This document shows, piece by piece, positions 27,604 through 35,803 of a stretch of 64,000 nucleotides of DNA. Positions within the stretch are counted from its first letter, which is position 1; every line of letters starts with the position of its first letter. The DNA lies in the NCBI RefSeq assembly GCF_002007645.1, contig NZ_CP019791.1:2728001-2792000 (forward strand). The letters are read 5' to 3'. Both the position numbers and the translations under genes were made by a program. A model generated the notes under the pieces. It saw only the letters and a list, made by a program, of their open reading frames with translations. It did no database searches and had not been told where the DNA came from. Origin of the DNA: Anaerohalosphaera lusitana (GTDB lineage: Bacteria > Planctomycetota > Phycisphaerae > Sedimentisphaerales > Anaerohalosphaeraceae).

Positions 27604-29559
27604 TTATCGGACCAGCCTGACTGATCGTATATCAATAGTTCCTTGCCCCTGACCGCCGATCAGATAGATCGCAAATCCTTTCATGGCGTTGAGATCGACA
27701 CGCCGTGCACCTCTCTGGTTGCCCCAGTCGACCCGAGCCTTTAGGTCCTCGAAATCAAACCGATATTCCTTTCTGCCGCTCGATGCCGGTATAGGCCCGA
27801 ATGTGAATGATTCACCGTCGTCACCTGCTTCGACGTTGAAGCTTTCGGACTGATGATGACCAACGCCGGCTTCATCAACGAAGACCTCGAATGTGACGTC
27901 CTGCGAGAATTCGGCATCGATTACCAGCGTCGAATAGCCGTCCAGATTCACAGCATAGTTCGGCCCATATTCCAGGGCCCACATTTTCGGGCCGTGGAAT
28001 ATGACTCCGCAACCCCACTGATCACCGGTATTGTACTCGAATGTCAGTACATCGCCATCTTTTTTCAGGCTCGTCTTTGCATCGGGAGCATTGAAAAGTT
28101 CCGGCCCCTGGATGGGAGTTTCTTCGAGCAGGTCCACCGCGGGTGGTCTTTCGGGGTGCTGACCCGGTGTGAAGGTCACCTGGCTGGCCTCGATCAATTC
28201 AGTAGGAACCTCTCGCGAAGATTTTGCATGTATGCCCTCCAGCAGGCCATTCGTCTCTTCCATTGCATCGAGAACCTCACTGTAAGGTCTATGGTGGATG
28301 TCAACGATCCCATAGTTTGAATTTTCGCCGTCAAACCGCCCCTGTGGAGACTGATCCGCAAATTCGAACCAGTGTGCTCCGATCACCATTGGGTAGCTAA
28401 GTAACTCCTCTACATAAGCCTGATAGTTTTTGGCTCGCTGTTCCTGGGTCTCGACGACAGCGCCTGCACCGCCGGTGTTGGGGTTGCCGCTGGTGTTTTC
28501 TTTCGCCCTCCAGGAGAATTCCGTGATCATAAGCGGTTTACCGCCGCGAACATAATATTCAGTCAGCATGGCTTCACTTGGCTCAGGGGCCTTTCTGTAA
28601 TCGTTGATAGATACGACATCGCAGTATTTGCCGCACACTTCCATCACCGGCTCGGGAGCCCACGCGGCAAAGCGAACGCCGAGTATGAGCCTGCCCGGCA
28701 GCACTTCACGGACCACACGTGTTGCGGTACTGAAATATTTTTCCGCAGCAAGCCTTGTGAATGCATCTCTGTCGGCCTGAGTTTTTTCATTCAGGCAGCG
28801 TCGCATATAGTCGGTATCCAGATCAGCAAATGTGTCCAGCGGCCTTCCCCATGCTTCGCTGAAATCCTCTAGACTCTTGTACCTCGATTTGATAAATTCC
28901 TTTGCCGCCAGATTTGCGGGGTCCTCTTCGGACATGTCCATAGCGAGTTCGAGCAAAGTATATGTTGCGATGTCATCCCATCCATTACGGCCAAACCAGG
29001 CTGCTTCGTTGTCAAGAAATACACCGATGACCCGGCTGGTGTCAGGATGATCAGCGAGTATTATATCAATGTTGTCCCGGACACGCTGCTCAAAGCCCGG
29101 ACGAAGTCCCTCAAGACAGCGGTCGACTTTATGGGCTGCCACATACAGGCACGGCGTCTGGTACATGGTATCCGAAGTCAGTCCGCCGTCGGACCATGCC
29201 CCGAATGTGTTGAACTTGTGGTCGGCCAGTATCGAGGTGACGTCCTTTTTCCATGCCTGATAGTCTCCCCCGAACACTTCTTCGATCGCGTTGTAGTAGT
29301 CTGTGTTCTCACGAGGGTTCCAGGCTGAGGGCACGACATTGTCTATGCCTATCGACAAAAAGCGGCTTCCGTCGGAGTAAGCGAACCAGTATTTGCCGTT
29401 CTGGTCCTGTTCAATTCTGTATTCTGTTGGGGCGGTCCTCTCTACTGGGGCGGACTCTTTCCGTGTCTGAAGAACGGTTTGTTCCGGATCCTCTTGTGAG
29501 CAGCCGCAAATAACAGTTGAAAGCAGAAACAATCTGATAATTTCAAAAGTGTATTTCAT
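27604..29559 (-). CDS. clan GH-A glycoside hydrolase, lipoprotein (agarase-like or endo-beta-glucanase)
   Basis: A 651-residue lipoprotein; the ATG at 29559 follows GAGG and gives a signal with VICGC as lipobox. The (beta/alpha)8 barrel shows E185 in FLDNEAAW as likely acid/base and E347 in MITEFSW as likely nucleophile. The C-terminal 170 residues form a beta-rich module (DVTFEVFVDEAG, YRFDFEDLKA) like a carbohydrate-binding or CIA30-type domain. The barrel resembles proteins annotated as agarase (GH50/GH86-like), but a laminarin-type endo-glucanase such as GH158 is also possible. The promoter has operator copy B at the transcription start, so it is in the LacI regulon. It is divergent from the GPH transporter. 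Confidence 0.72.
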   Translation of the reverse strand: MKYTFEIIRLFLLSTVICGCSQEDPEQTVLQTRKESAPVERTAPTEYRIEQDQNGKYWFAYSDGSRFLSIGIDNVVPSAWNPRENTDYYNAIEEVFGGDYQAWKKDVTSILADHKFNTFGAWSDGGLTSDTMYQTPCLYVAAHKVDRCLEGLRPGFEQRVRDNIDIILADHPDTSRVIGVFLDNEAAWFGRNGWDDIATYTLLELAMDMSEEDPANLAAKEFIKSRYKSLEDFSEAWGRPLDTFADLDTDYMRRCLNEKTQADRDAFTRLAAEKYFSTATRVVREVLPGRLILGVRFAAWAPEPVMEVCGKYCDVVSINDYRKAPEPSEAMLTEYYVRGGKPLMITEFSWRAKENTSGNPNTGGAGAVVETQEQRAKNYQAYVEELLSYPMVIGAHWFEFADQSPQGRFDGENSNYGIVDIHHRPYSEVLDAMEETNGLLEGIHAKSSREVPTELIEASQVTFTPGQHPERPPAVDLLEETPIQGPELFNAPDAKTSLKKDGDVLTFEYNTGDQWGCGVIFHGPKMWALEYGPNYAVNLDGYSTLVIDAEFSQDVTFEVFVDEAGVGHHQSESFNVEAGDDGESFTFGPIPASSGRKEYRFDFEDLKARVDWGNQRGARRVDLNAMKGFAIYLIGGQGQGTIDIRSVRLVR

Positions 29560-29628
29560 TGATAAATACCTCGACACGTTAGGGTCCCACAGCCAGTACC
29601 GAATCAGCGACATTGCCGCCTTTACATT

Positions 29629-29671
29629 AGAAACCGATTGCTATTCTAGTATAAATGCTTTATGCAGTCAA
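29629..29671 (-). promoter_or_regulatory. promoter of the GH-A gene with operator copy B
   Basis: Minus strand: TTGACT (29671-29666), 17 nt, TAGAAT (29648-29643), then the operator AGCAATCGGTTTCT at 29642-29629 directly after the -10 box. It has the same -35 hexamer as the lacI promoter. Confidence 0.75.
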
Positions 29672-29678
29672 ATGGATA

Positions 29679-29707
29679 TTGACAGGGGGTCGCAAAAAGT
29701 CTATGAT
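29679..29707 (+). promoter_or_regulatory. promoter of the GPH symporter gene
   Basis: Plus strand: TTGACA (29679-29684), 17 nt, TATGAT (29702-29707), a near-consensus sigma-70 promoter 55 nt before the symporter ATG. Operator copy B lies 36 nt upstream of its -35 box, so one bound repressor could affect both divergent promoters. Confidence 0.7.
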
Positions 29708-29761
29708 AATCAACGTCGATCAGCATAACCATGTTTATTCTTTAAATGGAAAAACATTAAG

Positions 29762-31225
29762 ATGAGTCAGACAGTTCACTTTACTACACGCCCTGAGGAT
29801 CGCATTTCGATTTCTCAAAAAACCGCTTACGCGATCGGTATGCTTGTTAACAATACGCAAGCCGCCGCATTGCCCGCTATGATGATCATTCTCAATCTGG
29901 GGCTGGGCGTGGATGTGATGCTTGTCGGGCTGATCGGCTTTATTCCGCGTATTTTCGATGCGGTTTCCGATCCTATGGTCGGATACATCTCGGATAATGT
30001 AAGGACACGGTGGGGCAGACGAAGACCCTTCATTTTTGTGGGCGCTCTTGCAGCGGGATTGATATTCGCTTTGATGTGGCAGCTTCCCGACGGTTACAGC
30101 GAGACTTTCTATTTCTGGGTATTCATGGCGGCCTCGATCCTGTTTTTCCTTGCCTATACCATTTTTGCAACTCCTTTCGTGGCTTTCGGATATGAAATGA
30201 CCCCGGATTATCATGAGCGCACCAGACTGCAGGCTTTCGCAAACACAGTAGGGCAGCTTGCCTGGCTTGGCGTGCCGTGGTTCTATGCAATTATGGCAAA
30301 TGAAAACCTCTTCAGGGATAAGGTCCACGGAGCGAGGACACTGGCGATCGCGGTTGGTATTTTTATCGCGGTTCTTGGTGTCGTGCCGGCGATTTTCTGC
30401 CGAGAAAAATTCGCTTCTTTTCCGAAGGTGCGGGCAAGAAAAACATTTAGTCAGGAGATGGTTGATTTCTTCAAGGGCATCGCTGTTACATTCAAGTGCA
30501 AGCCGTTCGTTAAATTATGCGCAGCAACTTTTCTTGTTTTCAACGGCTTTCAGTTGGGCATATCTTTTTCACTGTACATAATGATTTTTTATCTTTTCAA
30601 CGGTGATGACGGAAACGCGGGCAAACTGAACGGCTGGTTCGGCATGCTCACATCTCTTTGTACACTGGGCGTAATTCCACTAACGGCATGGATATCAACC
30701 AAGATCGGTAAACGAAGCACGTTCCTCATAACCATATCACTGTCGATAGTTGGCTACGCACTTAAATGGTTCGGATACAATCCGGAGCATCCCTACTGGC
30801 TCTTGTTCGCTGCGCCGCTGGTGGCCTTTGGAACCGGTTCGCTGTTTACACTCATGGGGTCGATGATCGCGGATGTATGTGATTATGACGAACTGAAAAC
30901 AAAACAGCGGCGGGAAGGCGTCTTCGGGGCGATCTACTGGTGGATGGTCAAGGTTGGAATGGCGCTCGCCGGCCTGCTTACAGGCATACTGTTAAAGGTT
31001 TCAGGTTTTGACGAGACTCTGGGCAACGCACAATCGCAAGAAACGCTGCTGATGCTCAGAGTGTTCGACATTGGCATACCTCTGGCGACTTCGCTTATCG
31101 CAATATTCATTATCGCCACTTATGACATAACGGAAAATAGGGCACATCAAATACGGCTGGAGCTGGAGAGCAGAAGAGGCAAGGTCGGAGAAAATTCGGG
31201 TGAGCTCAAGCAGGCCGCCGACTGA
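29762..31225 (+). CDS. GPH-family sugar:cation symporter (MelB-like MFS)
   Basis: A 487-residue membrane protein with about 12 helices. Family motifs are visible: YAIGMLVNN in helix I, FDAVSDPMVGYISD before the second helix pair (the Asp pair used for cation binding in MelB) and TRWGRRRPFI in the following loop. GPH proteins import galactosides, glucosides or pentosides with H+ or Na+. Here it would bring in oligosaccharides made by the GH-A and GH16 enzymes for the cytoplasmic phosphorylase-like protein. It is divergent from the GH-A gene and convergent with a pseudopilin gene. Confidence 0.9.
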   Translation: MSQTVHFTTRPEDRISISQKTAYAIGMLVNNTQAAALPAMMIILNLGLGVDVMLVGLIGFIPRIFDAVSDPMVGYISDNVRTRWGRRRPFIFVGALAAGLIFALMWQLPDGYSETFYFWVFMAASILFFLAYTIFATPFVAFGYEMTPDYHERTRLQAFANTVGQLAWLGVPWFYAIMANENLFRDKVHGARTLAIAVGIFIAVLGVVPAIFCREKFASFPKVRARKTFSQEMVDFFKGIAVTFKCKPFVKLCAATFLVFNGFQLGISFSLYIMIFYLFNGDDGNAGKLNGWFGMLTSLCTLGVIPLTAWISTKIGKRSTFLITISLSIVGYALKWFGYNPEHPYWLLFAAPLVAFGTGSLFTLMGSMIADVCDYDELKTKQRREGVFGAIYWWMVKVGMALAGLLTGILLKVSGFDETLGNAQSQETLLMLRVFDIGIPLATSLIAIFIIATYDITENRAHQIRLELESRRGKVGENSGELKQAAD

Positions 31226-31229
31226 CAAC

Positions 31230-31276
31230 CCGCCCGGCTGAATGCGTTGTGCATTTATCGCAAGCAGGCAGGGCGG
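31230..31276. terminator. possible hairpin between convergent genes
   Basis: CCGCCC at 31230-31235 can pair with GGGCGG at 31271-31276 in the 52-nt gap between the symporter and the convergent pseudopilin gene. No T tract follows on either strand, so a terminator role is only suggested. Confidence 0.3.
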
Positions 31277-31277
31277 T

Positions 31278-32075
31278 TCAGTATCCCTTGTTCATGGGGT
31301 TGACAAACCAGAGCCTGTCGTTGACCCTGTAATCACGGCTTCCTGCGTCGGTGTAATTAAATACGTCTTCTTTATCCATGTGCTCAACGTGGCCGTCAAA
31401 AAAAACGATGTTCGCACCTTCGCTGTGCCGATAATAAGTCGCCCACCACATCCCGGCTTCGGTTTTGTAGCGGTCGGTGTCATGCCCATAGACATCCCAG
31501 TATTGTTTGTAGTCACCGCCTTCTTTCCTCACCCAGATATCCCCGGCATCGATGAACATGAGCTTATTGGAAGGCCTGCGTACGTCCTTTTCCTTCAGCC
31601 CGCGAAAGTCACCCGCTGCAATGTTGCCGGAAAGATTGTATGGATCGTGAGAATCCCGCCCCCAATCGGTCATGTTGTATCCGTAGCTTATCCGGTTGAC
31701 ACTCAGGTTAGTCGAAGCCCAGAACGCATCGTTGCGAAAATGCTTGTCCGTCGGACAAAGATATTCATCGGGCATTACCCATTGCTCCAGTCCCTCGTCA
31801 TCTTCTACACCGACCAGCTCCCTGAAGCTCTGACTCGTGTTCCAGGTCGGTTCATCTGGGACCGAGGCATCTACCGCCGGGACGTATGAGCTGTCATAGC
31901 TGCCCGCGTAAAGGGAGTTGCCCAGGCCGAGTGTCTTGAGGTGATTTCGGCAAACCACAGACTGGGCCTTCTGTTTGACCTTGCCAAGGGCCGGCAGCAT
32001 TATCGCCAGCAGCAATGCGATGATCGCAATCACGATAAGCAGTTCGATAAGGGTGAACCCTGCATTTTTCTTCAT
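31278..32075 (-). CDS. type II secretion pseudopilin-like protein
   Basis: A 265-residue protein with prepilin leader MKKNAGFTLIELL and a following helix (IVIAIIALLLAIMLPALG). The globular part ends with FFDGHVEHMD, the DG-H signature of the planctomycete family. The start at 32075 gives a short normal leader; an upstream start would add 12 residues. It is the last of three minus-strand genes (pseudopilin, dockerin protein, pseudopilin) that may all be read from the operator C promoter. Confidence 0.85.
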   Translation of the reverse strand: MKKNAGFTLIELLIVIAIIALLLAIMLPALGKVKQKAQSVVCRNHLKTLGLGNSLYAGSYDSSYVPAVDASVPDEPTWNTSQSFRELVGVEDDEGLEQWVMPDEYLCPTDKHFRNDAFWASTNLSVNRISYGYNMTDWGRDSHDPYNLSGNIAAGDFRGLKEKDVRRPSNKLMFIDAGDIWVRKEGGDYKQYWDVYGHDTDRYKTEAGMWWATYYRHSEGANIVFFDGHVEHMDKEDVFNYTDAGSRDYRVNDRLWFVNPMNKGY

Positions 32076-32172
32076 AGCATTTTCTGCGGAAATGACCAAA
32101 AAACTGGGCACTCAGCATACACTGAGCGCCCCGTAGAAAAATTCATCTATGCATCATAAAACTGTCAGACCT

Positions 32173-33504
32173 TCATAAGCATCCCATCTTCGGACTCATG
32201 CAATCGAGCCAAGTGGCCGCAAGTATTGCAAAGTCGTCCAGATCGGTGTCACAGTCGCCGTCAAGGTCGCCGTGCAACCCGTTGGGATAGTTGTTGTATG
32301 GGTCAGCAGGGTCTTCCTTGGCTGCCGTACATGGCGAATCATAAACCCCGATCGCCACGAAATCTTCATCCGTATACATCCCGTCATCAGCAGTGAATTT
32401 GAGCGTGTACCAGCCTTCGCCGTCGATAGTGACTGTGGTAGTCTCAACATCGTTAGGATCGATGACCACCGTTGTTGCAGGATCGCTCTCAGCCGCATCC
32501 AGGCTCCACGAAACCGTATAACCTTCGGTCATGCCGTCATCCTGAACAGATCCTGTCAGAATTACCTGGGCCTGCCCATTTTCCAGCCATATGTACTGAT
32601 CCTCGCCGGCATCGGCAATAGGTGCCATGTTACCCGTGTTGAATGTCCACCATGTGCCCTCGACTACATTTCCGCTTGAGTCCTTGCTGTCGACTTTCCA
32701 CTCGTAAACCTCACCCGATGCCAGGGTGATCGCCGAACCGATAGGAGGTGCGGAAAGACTCAGCGTCTCTGCGGCAATATCATCTGCGATCAGAGAGTTG
32801 GGTTCGCCGACCGTGCCGAACCATACGTCAACAGTCGCGGTCTCAGCAGCGTTTTGCCATGAAATGGTATCGAGCTCAGTCGAGACTGTCGCTCCGTCAG
32901 CCGGACTTGGCGAAGTGGCCTGTCCCGCCTTGACAACAAACGCATTGTCGAAATGTGCACCGCCGCCGTTGTTGGAAGCATCCGTAACAACCTGACTGAT
33001 GACAAGCATACCCTGTGCCGCGCCGGCAGGCGCCACGACATTGCCCGAAATGAGCGTCCAGACGTCGTCCGGATCGACCCCGCCCTCGAATCTGTCCACT
33101 TCGATCGTCTGGCCGATGATAACGCCTGAACCGTCATACCACTCGACCGATAGCACATCGTCCTTGCCGTACATGTTTGCCGGCTGGCCGTTATAAGTGT
33201 CGGTGCTGGTCGAGGAAAGCATCGACACACCCAGGGTGTATTCTACGCCGGCCTCAGCGTCAAAGTACTGACCGACACCTGCGTCGGTCCAGAAAATCGC
33301 ACACGCCTTTTCATCGAGCGTACGTTCTGTGTCGCTGTGATGATATAGCGTGTACTGGCCGGCCCAGAATTCCCAGCCCGGTAGCCCAACGACGTTGATC
33401 TCACCGATGGGCCCGTCCTCGAAGTCTCCGTTGACGAGCAGATTCGCCTGAGCCGGAACCACAACCGCCAGGCCCGCAATTAGCAGCAACATCACCTTCT
33501 TCAT
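32173..33504 (-). CDS. secreted multidomain protein with binding module and C-terminal dockerin-like repeat
   Basis: A 443-residue exported protein. After the signal peptide (ending AQA) is a beta-sandwich module beginning NLLVNGDFEDG and running to about residue 170, clearly related to the N-terminal module of the GH16 enzyme at 35804. An Ig/fibronectin-like region follows (PADGATVSTELDTISWQNA), then a PKD-like segment (IADAGEDQYIWLENGQ). The last 30 residues carry EF-hand/dockerin-type repeats (DLDGDCDTDLDDFAIL). No catalytic domain is seen. A sugar-binding or adhesive role is likely. It sits between two pseudopilin genes in the LacI-controlled region. Confidence 0.75.
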   Translation of the reverse strand: MKKVMLLLIAGLAVVVPAQANLLVNGDFEDGPIGEINVVGLPGWEFWAGQYTLYHHSDTERTLDEKACAIFWTDAGVGQYFDAEAGVEYTLGVSMLSSTSTDTYNGQPANMYGKDDVLSVEWYDGSGVIIGQTIEVDRFEGGVDPDDVWTLISGNVVAPAGAAQGMLVISQVVTDASNNGGGAHFDNAFVVKAGQATSPSPADGATVSTELDTISWQNAAETATVDVWFGTVGEPNSLIADDIAAETLSLSAPPIGSAITLASGEVYEWKVDSKDSSGNVVEGTWWTFNTGNMAPIADAGEDQYIWLENGQAQVILTGSVQDDGMTEGYTVSWSLDAAESDPATTVVIDPNDVETTTVTIDGEGWYTLKFTADDGMYTDEDFVAIGVYDSPCTAAKEDPADPYNNYPNGLHGDLDGDCDTDLDDFAILAATWLDCMSPKMGCL

Positions 33505-33604
33505 CTCACGTTCTCCCTATTCATAAATAGAAATTGTATTTACCATTCTACAAAAAGAGCGGGGTTCAATGGAACAGCTTTCTCGTTCCGAACCACATTT
33601 TCCG

Positions 33605-34399
33605 CTATCGGCCCAGTCCGTCGTCCAGCTTTTGAGGCAGTTCGATCCGTCCTCTTGGTTTGTATTCTCTGTTCCATCTCAGGTCCCATAGGTCCTCAGC
33701 ATCGACAGGATTGATCGACTGATCGAGGAAAACCACGTTAATCCCGTCGCCATGACGCCGCATTGCAGCCACGTCAGCATACTGCCAGTTCATAGTCAGC
33801 ACTCCGTCAGTATCAGGCGCTGCATGATTGTTTTCGGGCTTAAGATTTTGCCACCTGGCATCCATCAACATTGGCACATTCGAGGCGCCTTTGGCGTTGG
33901 GACTTTTCCAGAATTTGCCCGAACTTCCGCCGTATGAGATTGAACCGCCTGGCGGATCCTGCACTCGAATGAATGCATTCTCACCATAGCTGCCCACGCC
34001 CCAATCGTCGTCTTCCATCCAGAACTCACCCGGATTCATTCGCCAGGCGTTTTCGGCCGAGCCCCATTGAGGCGGATTTCCCTGCGTTGCTTTGTGGGCG
34101 GTAGGGCAGGTACGGATCTCGTCAATATCCGCATAATAGTCCCGCAGAACGGCCATCCATGTATTATTGCTGTTCTCCCACGATGCTCGTGCAAATCTGT
34201 CATCGTTGTTCTGGGCGTAAAGCATGTAGCACAGGCCCCATTGCTTGAGGTTTGACCGGCAGACGACGCCTCTTGCCTTTTCCTTGACCATGCCCAGCGC
34301 CGGCATCATGATCGACAGAAGCAACGCAATAATGGAAATGACTACCAGAAGCTCTATTAGGGTGAAAGCTTTTTTGTTATTCACTTTAATATCTCCCAT
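33605..34399 (-). CDS. type II secretion pseudopilin-like protein (WxLxW subtype)
   Basis: A 264-residue protein with prepilin leader ending KKAFTLIELL and a long hydrophobic helix. Unlike the other two pseudopilins in the window it lacks DGH; it ends instead with VVFLDQSINPVDAEDLWDL and WNREY, a second type common in planctomycetes. The ATG at 34399 is given; a GTG at 34384, preceded by GGGAG, would give a shorter leader and is a fair alternative. Its promoter carries operator copy C, so it is probably the first gene of a LacI-controlled operon. Confidence 0.82.
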   Translation of the reverse strand: MGDIKVNNKKAFTLIELLVVISIIALLLSIMMPALGMVKEKARGVVCRSNLKQWGLCYMLYAQNNDDRFARASWENSNNTWMAVLRDYYADIDEIRTCPTAHKATQGNPPQWGSAENAWRMNPGEFWMEDDDWGVGSYGENAFIRVQDPPGGSISYGGSSGKFWKSPNAKGASNVPMLMDARWQNLKPENNHAAPDTDGVLTMNWQYADVAAMRRHGDGINVVFLDQSINPVDAEDLWDLRWNREYKPRGRIELPQKLDDGLGR

Positions 34400-34474
34400 A
34401 AATTCTTTTTGGCTCTCCAAGATAAAACTGTAGCCTGCCGTTGATATTGCCTAAAATCCCTGGTCTTAAGTGTT

Positions 34475-34525
34475 AGCAACCGATTGCTTAATCCTGATTG
34501 TAGTTTTATCGGCTCATTCAGTCAA
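34475..34525 (-). promoter_or_regulatory. pseudopilin operon promoter with operator copy C
   Basis: Minus strand: TTGACT (34525-34520), 17 nt, TACAAT (34502-34497), then AGCAATCGGTTGCT at 34488-34475, starting 8 nt after the -10 box. Same -35 hexamer and layout as the lacI promoter. Confidence 0.78.
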
Positions 34526-34560
34526 GCCCTTTTTTAAATTCATCGCAAATAATTTGCTAT

Positions 34561-34574
34561 AGCAAACGGTTTCT
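34561..34574. promoter_or_regulatory. operator copy D
   Basis: AGCAAACGGTTTCT, a slightly weaker match to the shared palindrome, lies between the divergent promoters. No strong promoter is attached to it, so it may be an auxiliary site for repressor looping between copies C (86 nt away) and E (221 nt away). Confidence 0.6.
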
Positions 34575-34742
34575 ATTGCCAAAGAGCAATTTTCTGCCCC
34601 GGGCTTGCCAAAGGAGGATACTGATCCCCCAAAGGCACTAAATGCCTTTAAATCAAGCACTTAAATGCTCAATTGAAGCGGCAGATGATCAGTTGCGAGC
34701 ATGAATTTCGCGAGTATTTGGCAGTACAGACACAAAAAATGC

Positions 34743-34795
34743 TTGACTTTGCGACCTGTATATTTATAAAATATGCCTTATAGCAATCGGTTGCT
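34743..34795 (+). promoter_or_regulatory. PEP-CTERM gene promoter with operator copy E
   Basis: Plus strand: TTGACT (34743-34748), 16 nt, TATAAA (34765-34770), then AGCAATCGGTTGCT at 34782-34795, 11 nt after the -10 box. The leader from here to the ATG at 34999 is about 220 nt, long for a simple gene. Confidence 0.7.
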
Positions 34796-34998
34796 ACCAA
34801 TAAACGAGACCCACTGCCTCATCGTCTTGTTGCCGGAGAAGCGTGATAATGAACATCGACCCCGATCAGCCGAAAAGGGCACTGAGATGCTTATCTGGAT
34901 TTCCCGGTTTATAGCTTTTATCGTCATGAAATGTATCGCGGATCAGATCCGCGGTTAGTATTTTTTTCGGTATAATGGGTTTTTGGAAGGAGTTAATG

Positions 34999-35622
34999 AT
35001 GAAGAAAATTTTAGCTTTGTGTCTGCTGGTTGCGGTTTGCGGTTCTGTACAGGCAAACCTGCTGCCCAACGCCAGTTTTGAAGACTGGGGAACAGATGTT
35101 AATGGCTGGGACATGCCAAACGGCGGTTACGGTCTCTGGACCGAGGACTGGGGTGGTCTCGGCAGCACGGGTATATGTACCGGCGATGCCCAAGACGGCT
35201 CGGTAAGTTTCAAACTCGAAGAGACAAGCTGGAGTGCTGGCGCCTTGACGTACGGTCTGGGACAGCTCGGAACCACTAACGGCCTGGGTTGGTACCATGT
35301 CGGTGGTTTTGTTAAGGCAAGTGGCACTACTCCCGTTGACGCAACGATAGGTATAGACATCTTCGCACCAGACTGGAGCGCATTCTGGTGGGGCGGCGGC
35401 GCTGACGTAGTTGCGGCCCTGAACAGCACGGAAGGTCAGGCAGGCGAATGGGTCTATGTAGGTTTTGATTTTGAAGTTACAGATCCTACCGCAAACTACA
35501 ATTTCCGCGTCAAGACAGACAACGGTTCGTTCCTGGTGGACAACGTGCAGCTCGTTCCCGAGCCGGCATCGATGGCACTGCTTGGTCTGGGCAGTCTCCT
35601 TGCACTGCGTCGCAGGAAGTAA
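34999..35622 (+). CDS. PEP-CTERM sorted secreted protein
   Basis: A 207-residue protein with signal peptide (MKKILALCLLVAVCGSVQA) and a C-terminal sorting tail: VPEPASMALLGLGSLLAL then RRRK. Such tails are handled by an exosortase, which is not in this window. The mature part begins NLLPNASFEDWG, the same opening as the modules in the proteins at 32173 and 35804, and is otherwise a beta-rich binding-type domain. The ATG at 34999 is preferred over the one at 34996 because AAGGAG then lies 6 nt upstream. A strong terminator follows. Confidence 0.85.
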   Translation: MKKILALCLLVAVCGSVQANLLPNASFEDWGTDVNGWDMPNGGYGLWTEDWGGLGSTGICTGDAQDGSVSFKLEETSWSAGALTYGLGQLGTTNGLGWYHVGGFVKASGTTPVDATIGIDIFAPDWSAFWWGGGADVVAALNSTEGQAGEWVYVGFDFEVTDPTANYNFRVKTDNGSFLVDNVQLVPEPASMALLGLGSLLALRRRK

Positions 35623-35671
35623 AATTTACCTGGAAGCTGTTTAAAACGGCTTCTGCTTAAGTAATGCAAAA

Positions 35672-35702
35672 GGGCGTGTCATTGTGACACGTCCTTTTTT
35701 TT
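35672..35702 (+). terminator. strong Rho-independent terminator after the PEP-CTERM gene
   Basis: A 10-bp stem GGGCGTGTCA / TGACACGTCC (one G-T pair) with a 3-nt loop is followed by eight T residues. A second hairpin, GAAGC/GCTTC, lies just upstream at 35633-35653. Confidence 0.88.
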
Positions 35703-35803
35703 GTTGATCATTTCGCAGGTGGTCCAACCAGATAATCCCTCAATGGTATTGGATCAGCACCGGCGTCACAATGCAGGGTAGGCAGAAGTCAAAGATACTG
35801 CCA

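Larger units (their letters stand above)
34421..34974. other. 554-nt divergent control region with three operator copies
   Basis: This gap lies between the divergent pseudopilin and PEP-CTERM genes. It holds operators C (34475), D (34561) and E (34782), two promoters facing outward, and a perfect small hairpin AAAGGCA/TGCCTTT at 34631-34649. No convincing gene is seen in it, although AAAGGAGG near 34610 looks like a ribosome site without a following start codon. Confidence 0.6.

Noticed and set aside
34600-34660. Ribosome-site-like AAAGGAGG in the operator-rich gap as a hidden gene start
   Set aside because: No start codon with an open frame follows at a suitable distance.
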